Shown one piece after another: positions 24,069 to 35,555 of a stretch of DNA of 64,000 nucleotides. This DNA comes from Adiantum capillus-veneris (Eukaryota; Streptophyta; Polypodiopsida; Polypodiales; Pteridaceae), in assembly GCA_014529385.2 (NCBI GenBank), contig CM043942.1:21932991-21996990 (forward strand). Direction: 5' to 3'. Position numbers and translations under genes: made by a program. Numbering within the stretch: position 1 is the first letter of the stretch; the number at the start of each line of letters is the position of its first letter. The notes beneath the pieces were generated by a model. That model was not told the origin of the DNA, ran no database searches, and saw only the letters and a list, made by a program, of their open reading frames with translations.

Positions 24069-24445
24069 ACCCGAGGGATTTACCATGGAGGGGGTTTTTT
24101 TTACAAGTTACATAAGCGTGTACGTTAGGGGCAGGCCCCCAATAATTTATATCTCAAGCTCAAAAATAAGGGAGGGGGTATCATATTTATTGGGGGGGGA
24201 GGGAAATGAGAGAATTTTTTTGTGTTTCAAAATCATGGCTTCCCAAAATAGTCATCCCTCGAACTTGTGAGTCAATAGCTACAAAGATACATGCAAGAAC
24301 TAACACTCCTTTGTATCAATTGCTTGTTTTGTGATTATACTTCATTTGTTGAGGGATGAAAGCTATAAAGAGTTTGTATAGATGCAAATTTACACGGAGA
24401 ACCTAGCAAAACTTTATAACCATGTTCTTTTAGTAATTTAGATGC
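24069..24445 (-). repeat. Repeat M, right copy
   Basis: Inverse of 5280-5705. Inner end ACCCGAGGGATTTACCATGG; then ACAAGTTACATAAG, CTCGAACTTGTGAGTCAATA and ATACATGCAAGAACTAAC; outer end near CTTTATAACCATGTTC. Together the two copies enclose fragment B in an 18.4-kb inverted-repeat frame, or about 3.8 kb after subtracting A and D. Confidence 0.75.
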
Positions 24446-24867
24446 ATCAAAATTGGACAAGTAGCTAGAGTGTAGACTGAATGGGCATATAATTTGAAAG
24501 CCAAGCTAAGACACATTGAGAGTACATCTAGTTATCAATAGAAGTGGTTCCTTAGTGCGTTGTCAGTCACTATGCTACACACTCTTTGACTAATTTTACT
24601 CAGTTAGATCATGTGAAACCTAAATTTTATATATAAGATAGGGGTATGGTAGTTTTTTGCATTGATTGTCATATAAGCGTAGAAAAGTGGGTCATATTCT
24701 CTAGTTTGAGTCGTATATAGGGGTTTAATCAAATTTTTCCACTCGTAGATGGTGTCCCATTTTGTATATAGAGTGAATCCCCCCCAGGCCACGTGATAGG
24801 TGTGACCTATGTATAGGTCGGTTAAAGTCTTCGTTTGTAGTTGATATTTCCAACTTTCATTTAGAAA
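24446..24867. other. Anonymous DNA, nothing recognised
   Basis: 422 bp of AT-rich sequence without a convincing frame. A word GTGAATCCCCCCC near 24772 resembles the inner end of repeat M. Confidence 0.5.
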
Positions 24868-25091
24868 TGCTCATACATGTGGTAATGATGTGTGTGAACA
24901 CATTAGGACCACCGAGGCAATTTTTTTCCTCTTTAGGAGGTTTTTTCCCACGTGCATTGTATATACGCCCATCATTCTAGGGCTATCTATCTTTCCATTG
25001 CACACTAAGTAAAACACTCTTTGTTGTGTGCCTTGAGTTTCCTTCGTCTTATCCATGTTGTGTGTGTTTTCCTGCAACCCTAATTCCAACA
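24868..25091 (+). repeat. Copia 5' LTR (family Q)
   Basis: It runs from TGCTCATACATGTGG to TTCCAACA. It has the same structure as 4029-4256, including GGAGGTTTTTTCCC and a TATATA box near 24959. It is followed at once by a primer site, so it is a 5' LTR. Confidence 0.85.
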
Positions 25092-25092
25092 A

Positions 25093-25105
25093 TTGGTATC
25101 AAGAC
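25093..25105 (+). other. Q primer binding site
   Basis: TTGGTATCAAGAC: initiator-Met tRNA type (TTGGTATCAGAGC) with two mismatches, 1 bp after the LTR. Confidence 0.75.
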
Positions 25106-25457
25106 AGGTTGCATCCTCTGGGGCTTAGTCGCCAACATGCTCCAACACACGCCTCCTCACTTTCTTTGATTTCAATGAGCTTTGGCGAGCGTTCGTAGGT
25201 CAACAAAAAAATTCGGGTAAGCTCATAGAGATTAGTCTGCTTAGGTTTTTGATTCGGACTCATTTCGGACTCCGTTTCGACTACAGGTAGTACTGCATAG
25301 GCTATTTCGTCATTTTGTGCAAAATTTTTGTCAGTGTCATTTTCTATATATCAGGTCCCTTATGACTGCTTCTATGGTTTGTGCCATATAGCACGTATTG
25401 TTCCCGCTTCGTTTCTCCTCCTTTCGGGAAATTTTCAAATCAGGTGCATCATTTACC

Positions 25458-25690
25458 ATGACTGACAACAGCACAAATGTGCTCAAGATGTTTGTTGTTG
25501 AGGATAGATTGGATGGGGAAAATTACCCTATGTGGGCTTACATGATACAACGTGTTCTTGTGTCAAAGGGCATCTGGAATATTGTGCAGGGCATTGATGT
25601 ACATCCTGGTTCTGAGGATGTAGGCGATGTTGAGGATATTGCAGTCTTGATGCAAGGATTGCTAATGTTAGAGTTGTTTCGCCTATGATA
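25458..25690 (+). pseudogene. Q copia gag stub
   Basis: The start MTDNSTNVLKMF leads into RLDGENYPMWAYMIQRVL and SKGIWNIVQGID, the N-terminal signature of copia Gag (DUF4219/UBN2 region: the W in YPMWA and the following amphipathic helix). After about 75 codons the frame shifts and ends at 25688. No knuckle or pol is found downstream, so the element is truncated. An upstream in-frame ATG (25398) is possible, but 25458 gives the family's usual N-terminus. Confidence 0.8.
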
Positions 25691-26820
25691 CAGATATCAT
25701 AACAGAAAGAATCGATCGTGTCAAGCAATGTCAATTGAAATTGACCAGTACTGTGTGGGAAGCATCCTCTGTCAGCTGCTGCAGGAAATAGTAAGAAGGA
25801 GTCGGCCATGCCGAGCAACTTGCTGCCTTGAACAAGTCCAAAAATAGGCCATGCCTGTCTCCTTGAGATACCAAAAAAATTACAAATTTACTATGCTTTA
25901 TCATCAAATTGAACCGTTGATGAGCCGTGCTTCAGATCAAGGTGGTAGGTACTCAAGCCATGCTTGAGTTGAATGAGTAATTGAATCATTGGTCCCTGGT
26001 ATGCAATCAAAATGTAATGCTTAAAATAACTGTCACAAGCCGTGTGTGTGCTCGGAGTGCTTTAAGTGTACTTCCCTCGATTGCATGCGAGCCTTGTGAG
26101 AAGGCAATGCAAGCCTTGCTTACCCAAAATGTTATGTAAATTGTAAAGCAACAATGCAGCATACACCTGATTTAGTTGCATGTGCAAATGATGATCATGC
26201 ATGCTAGCAAAACCATGAAAATCAATGGATATTGATATCCTGTACAACAGCCTTGCTGGACAAGAATCATTTATCATGTTCGAACAATTTGCCAAACAAT
26301 TTTAAAAAAAAATGCATACCTCATTACTGACTTGTGCCGACTGACCTTGGTAGCTGCATGGCCTATGTGGTAGCTTTTTCCCTGATCCTTGCAACCCATG
26401 TTGAAACTTGAAGCTTGTCTTGCCCTCATGTACTCACATGGAGGTTGGTTGCAAGGCTTCTCTCGGAATGCGTTGCCGTACATGAAGAGCGATAATGGAT
26501 CGTGAAGATAGTCATGCTATCTTTCGTCATTTTTAATGTACTCCACCAGAATAAATTCGTGGTTTTGCATATGCTTTGGTAAGCAATCGCATGGCCACAT
26601 GCGAACATGCATGCTGCATGCAGTCTGATTTGGGGAAAATATCGTGTTTGTGCACGCTCCATAGCCTCATGATTTTGCAATAGCCCCTTGATCACCTTTG
26701 AAGTTCTGTCATACTACTGCGTCTTTAATCTCTGCAGTATGATAGTTTTGCTGATTTGTTGAAATCCCGAGCAGATGCGGACCCGTCGAGATGCCATGGT
26801 CCTTCCTCATGCCAAGGCTA
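25691..26820. other. Anonymous DNA, nothing recognised
   Basis: 1.1 kb rich in TGCATG-type words with short frames only. No domain, LTR end or inverted repeat is evident. Confidence 0.5.
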
Positions 26821-26823
26821 CGA

Positions 26824-26848
26824 GGGGGGGGGGGGGGGGGGGGGGGGG
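26824..26848 (+). repeat. G25 homopolymer tract
   Basis: Twenty-five consecutive G on the plus strand, preceded by CGA and followed by TTGGCC. Confidence 0.97.
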
Positions 26849-27243
26849 TTGGCCCGTGGGCAGCCTCCCTTAGTCAAATTTAATTGCCCAAGGCCAAAGG
26901 CCTTAGGGCGTTTTTCGTGTGAAAACAAAAAAAACTTTGAAGTGATGGTGTTCTCTGCTACTTGCGTAGGAAAAGAACCCGCGACCATGCGTTGCAGAGC
27001 CCGAATCCGAGGCGGCCGTAGTATCGAACAAGGAGGAGCAGGGCAGGGCGAACCCATAGAGCCCGTCCACGACGTGTTTGGAGGTGGCCGACCTGCCTTG
27101 CTTCCTCTGCTAGGGGTGCTTGCACACGATCGATTCAGCATGCTGACGGGTCCCGCCCTCGCCTGCTAAGGGCTCCTGCCCACGGATTCTTGAGCCCGCC
27201 ATGGAAGCTCTCATGCAAAAGAGAGATAGAGAGACAGAACATT
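26849..27243. other. GC-rich anonymous DNA, probably internal region of the minus-strand LTR element
   Basis: This lies downstream, on the minus strand, of the PBS at 27388-27400. No frame on either strand shows a known domain; the 100-codon frames here use the G tract and the GA tract. Confidence 0.4.
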
Positions 27244-27248
27244 CGAGA

Positions 27249-27328
<80 letters not shown>

Positions 27329-27348
27329 CAGAGAGAGAGAGAGAGAAA
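27244..27348 (+). repeat. (GA)n microsatellite
   Basis: About 100 bp of GA dinucleotides with a few interruptions (GGGAGACAG near 27323). Confidence 0.97.
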
Positions 27349-27387
27349 GACCTTCCCCCCTCCTCCATGGCTCTCCCCTCCCCCTGA

Positions 27388-27400
27388 GCTCTGATACCAA
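27388..27400 (-). other. Primer binding site of minus-strand LTR element
   Basis: On the minus strand TTGGTATCAGAGC, a perfect initiator-Met tRNA complement, abuts the LTR at 27401. Confidence 0.85.
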
Positions 27401-27577
27401 TGTAAGGCCTAGGGAACTGAGACATAGGATCCTCCTCCCTACCGCCCTTTATATAGGCCTAGCTCGTAGCTCTTGCCCTAAGCGGATCCCCAGTCCACAC
27501 TGGTCCAGTCCAGGACCTTGGCCTAGGTCCCTGACCCCCTAGGTTGGGCCTTGCCCCGTAGGACGCTTGTCCTGACA
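27401..27577 (-). repeat. Short LTR (177 bp), minus strand
   Basis: On the plus strand it reads TGTAAGGCC to GTCCTGACA, so TG/CA ends are present on both strands. On the minus strand a TATATAAAG box lies near 27450. The size (below 250 bp) and the adjacent PBS suggest a TRIM or small copia element. The partner LTR is not found within the next 800 bp, so it is truncated. Confidence 0.7.
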
Positions 27578-30500
27578 GCTATGTGGACAAAGAGGACTTC
27601 TTTATCTCTCCTCTCAAGCATGAGGATGTAATCCTAGGGGCACCATGGTTTGATCGCATGGCTGCCAATGTTAAAATCCCTGAAAGAAGAATCTACTTTA
27701 GGTTTAGGGAAAAAGATATGTACATAGATGCCAAGCAAATGGGTAACACCATACCCATTGTACATACACAAGCTTTCAATAAGTCAATAAAGACCTCTAT
27801 TTCCATGTACATGATTTTTGTTAAAGATTCTCAAAATGAACCTAATGTTTTAACAAAAGAAAATAAACACACTCGCAAGGAATTAGAGTTATCCAATTTT
27901 CTCAAGGGGTTTCAAGATGTCTTTATTCAACGACATCCCTTGTGGCAATGATGACCATGCAATTGAACTTCTTCCAGGAAGTTCACCGCCTAACAAACCT
28001 CCTTATAGAGTTTCTCAAGCTCAACAAGAGGAGATTATGCAGCAAGTGCATGAGTTAGTTGAGAAGGGCATGGTTAGGCCTAGCTCATCTCCATTTTGTT
28101 CTCCTGTGCGTTTAGTGCAAAAGAAAGACGGCACATATCGTAGTGTGTCAACTATAGAGCACTAAATAGGATCACTATCAAGAATAGGTTTCCTCTTCCA
28201 CCTACTTTAGTAGGATTGACCTAAAAAGTGGCTATCATCAAATAAGGACAGTTGATCAAGACATTGTAAAGACCCCATTTTGCACTATGTTTGGTCTTTA
28301 CGAATATATTGTCATGCCTTTTGGCTTGACCAATGCACCAACCACATTCAACCGCTTGATGGAGAAGCTATTCAGGCCTCACCGAAACTTTACTGGAGTG
28401 TTCTTTGATGATATCATCATCTACTCTAATTCATTAGACGAACACAAGCAACACCTCCAGGTAATATTTCAAGTTCTAAGAGAGAATAAACTTTATGTTA
28501 ATCGAAAGAAAAGCGAATTTTTCTTGCAAGAGATTCAATATTTAGGTCACATTATCTCTCAAGATGGCATCCAAATGGATCCATCAAAGTTAGAGGTAAT
28601 AAGAGGATGGCCTAAACCAAGGAATCTTCATGAACTAAGAAGCTTTATAGGTGTGTGCGCATACTATAGATGCTTCATAGAAAAATTCTCACAAATTGCA
28701 GGACCATTACATGACCTAAAAAATAAAAATGTTAGGTATACATGGTCTGCCAAGGAGAACAATGCTTTCGAAAAGCTTATCTCTCAACTTATGCTTACAC
28801 TAATGGATCTCTCAAAGCCATTTGAGGTACAATGTGATGCTTGTGGTGATTGCCTTGGAGCTGTTTTGCTCCAAGAAGGGCATGCCATAGGCTATGAAAG
28901 TCAAAGGCTCGACACTGTTGAGCAATCTCTAGGCATATATGAAAAGGAACTTCTCACAGTTCTACATGCCTTAGACTCATGGAAGCACTATTTATTGGGG
29001 ACTCCTTTCATTCTGTGAACGGATCACCAAAGTCTTAAGTACTTCATGACGCAGCCCAAGCTCTCCGACAAACAAATGAGGTGGGAAAAATTTCTTTCAC
29101 AATTTCATTTTCATATTGCTCACATTGTTGGCAAGCATAATCAAGTAGCCGATGCACTCTCAAGACGACCGAGAGTGAATGCGGTTTCCATAGCAACTCA
29201 CAATGATCTATCTTCTATGATAGATGAGTATGCTATTGATCCCGATTTTAGAAATGTGATTTCAGCCCTTGCACTAGGGAAGAAAGAGGAACTATTTACT
29301 TTACATGATGGTTATCTTCTCTATGGCAATAGACTATGCGTTACTAGCTCACTACGTGAGAAAGTAATGTATGAATCTCATGCTCCTCCTTATCCAGGGC
29401 ATAGAGGGATTCAGTCTATTCTAAAAGGGATTGAAACATATTTCGATTGGCCTACCATGAAAGCAAACATACAAGAGTATGTTTCTAAATGTGTGGTGTG
29501 CTAAAAGACGAAGTTTGATAGAGGGAAGCAACCGGGATTGCTTCAACCTTTGTCAACCCCTAATTCACCACGGGAGAGCATATCCATGGATTTTATCTTT
29601 GGATTTCCTAAGTCGATCCATGGGAATACGGGAATATGGACTATAGTAGATAGGTTTAGCAAACAAGCTCATTTTATACCTGTCAAAAAGACTATCAAAG
29701 ACCATCAAATGGCAACCCTCTTCATTTCATAAATCTTCAAGTACCATGGCTTGCCAATGTCCATAGTGTCGGATAGAGATCCTAGGATGACCAATAATTT
29801 TTGGAAGGGTCTCTTTGAGAATTTAGGGACAAGGCTAAACTTCTCTTTGGCCTATCACCGGCAAACGGATGGCCAAAGTGAAATAGCTAACCTAACAATT
29901 CTTGATCTACTAAAAGCCTATGTAACGGAAGTAGATCAAAGATATTAATGGGAGAAGTACTTACCCTTAGTGGAGTATGCCTACAATAACACTGTACATA
30001 CTTCCACGGGAAAAGCACCTTTCGAGGTAATCGAGGGAAGATCAAAAAATCCCCTGCTACTTAAGGTACATGGGAAGATCTTCGCTGCAGATGAGTATAG
30101 CCGAGACCTACAAGAATCTTTCCAAAAGATTAAGGATGCTATCTCTATCTCACAGCAAAGGAAAAAGACTGCTGCTGCTGATAAGCACAGGAGAGCCCAA
30201 GCCTTTAAAGAAAATGAATGTGTCTTACTCAAATTTCCCAAGGCTCGATTAAGGCACACGACGGGCAAGAATCCTTCGGGACACCAAAAGTACTATGCTA
30301 AGTTAGCAAAAAGGTACTATGGTCCCTTCCAGATTCTGAGGCCAATCAATGAGATGGCCTATCAACTCAAGTTGCCTAGCCATTGGCTCATACACAATGC
30401 TTTCCATGTGAGCCTTCTAAAGCCTTACAAAGAAGAACCACTAGAAGAACCAACTATTGAAGACCCACCGGAGATCGAGGACCAAGAAGAGGTGCTGTAG

Positions 30501-30671
30501 CCCGAGTCCATTCTCCGACATGAAGACAAGGTACTAAGAGGTGGTAAGACTATCCGACGATATCTTATTAAGTTTAAGAATTATCCTTTTGAAGATGCTA
30601 GATGGATGCAAGGCATACAATTAAAGGATAACCTAAACCCTGTCAATGATTACAATGCTTCCCTAGAGTAA
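27578..30671 (+). pseudogene. Gypsy element G pol with chromodomain
   Basis: It starts mid-protease (DVILGAPWFDRM). Next comes RT (SSPFCSPVRLVQKKDG, FGLTNAPTTFNRLM and catalytic FFDDII near 28405), then RNase H (QCDACGDCLGAVLLQEG, TDHQSLKYF, VADALSRRP). The integrase has the HHCC end (PGHRGIQS, CVVC), DFIFGFP, VSDRDPR and TDGQSE. A chromodomain follows (RRYLIKFKNYPFEDARWM, about 30555-30610). There is a frameshift near 27950 and another near 28160, with about 60 bp missing in early RT. Stops lie at 29016, 29502, 29730, 29946 and 30498. The chromodomain marks it as a chromovirus, a group that targets integration to heterochromatin. Gag and the 5' LTR are absent; the minus-strand LTR at 27401-27577 forms its left edge. 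Confidence 0.92.
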
Positions 30672-31023
30672 GCAAATGTACAAATGTTTAAAATGAACAA
30701 AGTTTTTGTCTTATAAGACTCTCTTTTTCTTTATTGTGCACAAATGTGAAGTAGTATGGATGCTTAGATCAAGTTTGCAAAGACGACGTCTCCCAAACAC
30801 CAAGTAGAGCTTCTCACTCTACTATGGAATATTGATAGGACTAATGTGCAGACATGCTTGCGGCACTTAGGCTCTCAAGCGCCAAATGGACTAGTCATCC
30901 ATTCTGGAACAATGTCGTAGCGTAACATAGGGATCCTCTACCTGCTAGCAAAAGGACTAATGAATATGCTTTATCTTCTCTACCCTATAGTCGAGGATGA
31001 CTATAATTTCAAGAGAGAGGTAA
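30672..31023 (+). other. G 3' untranslated region and polypurine tract
   Basis: 350 bp without a gene. It ends in TTCAAGAGAGAGG (31007-31019), the polypurine tract, just before the LTR. The same TTCAAGAGxGGG form precedes the 3' LTRs of K and L. Confidence 0.75.
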
Positions 31024-31843
31024 TGTCAGAATAACTAATATCTAATTCTCCTAAATGATTTTCTCATGTTAAACTGATCATTTAATATGGGGAAGTGCTA
31101 GGGGAGAAAAAGCTAGAATATTGGTTAAGCTGGCAGACCAACCACAGTAGGGATCCAAAGGAGGGAAAATAGGGATCCAAAGGGGGAAAATAGGGATCCA
31201 AAGGGGGGGTCATCTGCAAAAGAGCTATGTGCAACAATGGGCTCCAAAGACCTTAGGGTTCAGCCCATTAAGACTTCCAAAATGCTCAGGTTCCAAAATT
31301 CAAAGGTTGTGTCCAATGGTCAAAAGCTTAGGAAATTGGATGCTTTGTGTGTGTCCCAAAAAGTCTTCCCAAGTCCTACAAAGGAGGGACGAGCCCAAGA
31401 AGTAGGGAATGAGAGAGACTAACACACACACACAAGCTCCCTTTACACAAAGGGAGTGAGGGACACATGTCAGCTCCCTAGGCCAGATGCCCACAAGGTG
31501 TACTCAAATCCTATTGGATGGCCATGGAGGTGGACCAATGAGAATTAGGCTAGAGTAAATATAGTTTAGTTAATTTAAAAACACTTAATAAAAGAATCAA
31601 TAGGAATTAAGCTCTCTAGAAGACTATTGGACAGTCTCCTCTCACAAAGGGGAAAGGGGGACACATGTCAAAAGACTATTACTTATGCTACTTAACTTTC
31701 ATTGGCTAAGCTGGGAGAGGTCCAATGAGGTGCTAGCAAGAGCAAATAGCAAGAGGGGTCGACCAAGAGAGAGAGAGAGGGGGTTGATTTTTCAAAGGCA
31801 ATTATCCACACACACTCACACAAGCTCATGTGTAGAGTAAGAA

Positions 31844-31903
<60 letters not shown>

Positions 31904-32535
31904 CTTTAATGGAAAGCTTATCACCTACTCCAAGCTTGTGAGAAGGGAGGCCTACACCAACAACTCTTGGCTTTGTGATGCAAATCCAACCAAGAGCCAA
32001 GCTTCAATGCATGCTCATCTCGTCTACCATGCTAATTACTAAGCTAAGCTATGTTAATACGAGTGATTATATGAACAGATGTACATCTTTTTCGTAAGAC
32101 TACTCCTTCTTCCTCTCAATCTACTCTCATACCCCGCTAGCTCTCACCATCTTCGAAGGTGTGTGAGGTCTTGGGTCTGAGACCGTGAGGGAATTGATGT
32201 TGTGTTTGATAAGTGTTTGCTTAGTGCTTGAAGTTTCCATCTTCATTGCACTAGCTAGTATTGAAGGAACACAAAGAATTGTATTGTAAAATGTCTCTCT
32301 TGATGGGAGAAACCATAATACAAAGCCTTTTGGAGGGGGGACCGGCTCCATGCAAATCCAGTCCTCAACTGTTTTCAATTGCTTAATTTCTCTCTCTTTT
32401 GAAGTATTGTTCATGCTATCTAACTAGGTGTTATACTTTTTGTTGCTCTCTCCACCCAAGCACTCTTGTTATTCTCATTAGGAATCTATTCTAATGAAAT
32501 GCTCACTATGTTCATACTATTTTCCGCTACACACA
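31024..32535 (+). repeat. G 3' LTR (right end approximate)
   Basis: It starts TGTCAGAATAACTAATATC after the polypurine tract; the first 114 bp recur inverted at 2464-2577. It holds a 20-bp tandem repeat (AATAGGGATCCAAAGGGGGA, about four units, 31146-31208) and a CT tract (31845-31900). The right end is placed at TTCCGCTACACA only by analogy with other LTR ends and is uncertain. Confidence 0.55.
31845..31900 (+). repeat. (CT)n microsatellite
   Basis: An uninterrupted run of 28 CT dinucleotides inside the G LTR region. Confidence 0.97.
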
Positions 32536-33679
32536 AGTTACTAGACCATTAAATGTTGCAAGACTAGATAAGGATATTAGAGCCAAAAGAAGAATGATGA
32601 TAGCTGGGGATTTTCTTCAACTAGAAGAATCTCTCTCCAAAGCTGACCCTCCCCCTATAGGCTCCTACGACTTCAAGATTCTCTTAAGCAGGAAGAGCTC
32701 CTTGAGGCTAATAGTGCCCTTGGTTTCACTAGAGAATTTTGGGTTGGTAAAATAGATAAACCTACTAAGGCCATGTATGATCTATTGAAGAAGAAAAAAT
32801 CCGAAGACTTCATCCCTTATTTGAAGGACAATTCTAGTGGTTTGGCTAAGTCTCATAAAGACAATATTCAAATAGTCCACGAGTTCTTTACAAATATTTT
32901 CTCTAGTCTCCCAAAGAGAGATAGGTCTATTCAAAAGGCTAGATCTTACATTGCTTAGGTCATAAGGAAGAATGTGACTCCCAATATAACACACTTCCTT
33001 GACTAGCCTTTCTCTCTAGGAGAGATTGAAGAAACTATTTGTAACCTCAAGACTGGAAAATATCATGGAATAGATGGCATTCCCAATGAATTTTACATTC
33101 AATACAAGGATTTTATTTCCCCATACCTTCTCTTGGTGTGGCAAGAAGCTATTAGAAAAGGAGCTCTTCCTGCTTATATCAATACTGGTGTTGCCAACTT
33201 GTGCATGCGAAAGGAGGCAAGGAGGATCTCAATAATTGGAGACCCATTAAATTTATGGCTTCCATTTATAAAGTGTTTTCTCTTTCCTTGGCTAGGTAGC
33301 TTAGCCCTCTTGTGTCTAATTTTACTCTTCAAGATCAAAAGGTTTTATCAAGGACATATTCAGTTTGGATGCAATCATTTCATTGTGGGAAGGCATGGAA
33401 CATGCTATTGAGAATGGGGGGGATTTCTTTTTCTTCAAGGTAGACTTTGATAAAGCATATGATAGAATGAAGTGGGAGTTTATCTTGCAGTCTCTTTATG
33501 ACATGGGTATGGGAAGAAGATTCATTAAATTTGTGCATGTACTCTTTGGTAATGCTTTTCCTAGAATCTCAGTTAATGGTGAATTGACTAATGTAATTGC
33601 ACTTATGAGGTCTATCAAGCAAGGTTGCCCTTTGGCTCCTTTGGTTTTTGCTATTGCCTCTGATGCTCTTGGTTGGCTA

Positions 33680-34068
33680 TGCTACAAACGGAAAACGCTC
33701 TTTATGAGCTTTGGCCATTTATGACCGGTCGGCCAGTTTGTACTCACTTTGACCATTCAAAAAATCTATAAAGTAAATACGTGCAAGAGGGAAATGGTCA
33801 CTCTTGCATGGGAGAAGATTGCACCCAGTGTCTGCGTTATTCTTCTCTCCTCTCCACTCTTCTCTCTCGTGTGCGGGTATAGCACTCCGCTCTAGAAGGT
33901 TCGCTGCATGTGCTCTCTCACTCTAACTCTCTCTCGGTCTCTCTCTGTTCGCGTTTAGCTCGATCATGGATTTGTGCGAGTCGTCAGGTCTGCAGATTTG
34001 TTCGTTTATGACTCATAGTGTGCTAGTTTGGGTATTTTGCAGGGCCGCCGTGTTTTCTGTTTGTAGCA
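33680..34068 (+). mobile_element. 389-bp solo LTR or LTR-like insertion in the LINE
   Basis: Perfect 5-bp duplications GGCTA (33675-33679 and 34069-34073) flank a TG...CA unit, and removing it restores the LINE frame at GWL-VKKK. It has a CT-rich stretch and CTATAAAG (about 33766-33773). The ends are inverted repeats of about 19 bp with two mismatches (TGCTACAAACGGAAAACGC against TGCTACAAACAGAAAACAC), unusually long for an LTR. Confidence 0.85.
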
Positions 34069-35555
34069 GGCTAGTCAAGAAGAAAATGCAAGATGGAAGT
34101 CTCAAAGGGATCAAAGTTGCTAGCTCTCAAAGTGACCTTTGTTTACAGATGTTTGCCGATGATACAAATGCACTTCTTAATGCAGATGATAAGAAAACAG
34201 ATGCTTTCATGGAATGTCTCACTATATTTTGTTAAATTTGCTGGAAAGTGGATGGTCTGAGCTATAAATAGTAATGATTTTTGGGCTTGCTTAATCAAAA
34301 GACACAACCCTAACTTTAATTTGCAGGAATACAAGGTCTAGACCAACCTCTCAATGTAGGACCTGATCACTACCAAGTGGAAAGTAAAACCAATTGGAAC
34401 TATTGTCTCTATTAGAATGTGGAATGCTTGGTTAACAATTAAAGAAGGCTTGTATTTACCCGAGAATGTTTTACTTGACTACTCTCTTTTGTGTCAGGAA
34501 TCTATATGGATAGGCTGGTGTGCAAAGAAAAATGGTAGATCACTGTTTATCAAAGCACACAATTGCTTCAAAGATGGAATAAGAACCTAGGGATATATCC
34601 AAAGGAAGGGGCTCTGGCTAACTCCATAGCAGATCACTAACCAATTTAATATCTCTAATGGCTGTCTTAATGAAATTTTATGTAGGTTGGATGACTTAAA
34701 GAAAATCCAAGGTCAAGCTGAACTTAGACATAGCGAGAGTTGCACTCTGGTTGACATAGCAAATAAGGCTTACAAGCTATTCTTTTGCATCCCAGACTTT
34801 GATGAGGAGCCCATAAAGAATCTTAACAAGAAATGGAGTCTCAACTAGGGCTCTAAACAATGGATTTACATGTTTAAGTATTTGTGGGGATTCTCAATTT
34901 CTGTCAAACATAGCTTTTTGGCCTAGCTAATCATACATAAAAGGGTATGGACTGCTCAAAAAGCATTGAAGGCCAGCTTTGGAAATGGAATGTGCAGCAG
35001 ATGTGGTGCTCCAGAAGACCTCAAACACTTATTTGTAGAGTGTCCATCCAACACCAGAAAGCTTCATGTGTTAAGTAGCTGCTGCAAGGAGCTTCATCCC
35101 AATCATTTTTCTTCATCCCAATCATTTTTCTGCTCAAGAACTCCTGATCAGAGACTGAAAAGGATGGACATACCATTATGGAATATGTGGAGACTATCCT
35201 ATCTATGGGCATGTTGGACTCAAAGGACTGAAGCTGTCTTTCAATTGAAGGTAGAGGGAAATGCTACAACATTTATCATCCAGCTCAAGAAATTGTCCGC
35301 CTAGTGCGTGGGGAAGATGCGAGATGTTTTTAATTGTCCCCTATATACTCTCCAAAGAAGCCATAGCTGGCAATGTTGGAAGGAGCTAATGTTAAAGTTC
35401 TACTTTAGAGAGAGATTCATTATGGCAGAAACCTGTCTTGCTCTCTAATTTTCCTTTTCTCTCTCACTTGGGATGCCTCTCTCCCCACATGTGAGGCAAG
35501 ATTGTAATTTTTTTCTCTCCTTTTGATCCATTTTTGCTCTCTTCTTTAAGAAAAG

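Noticed and set aside
26818-27425. Several frames of 60-137 codons on both strands
   Set aside because: They translate the G25 tract as poly-Gly/Pro and the GA tract as Arg-Glu or Leu-Ser repeats; no domain and no start context.
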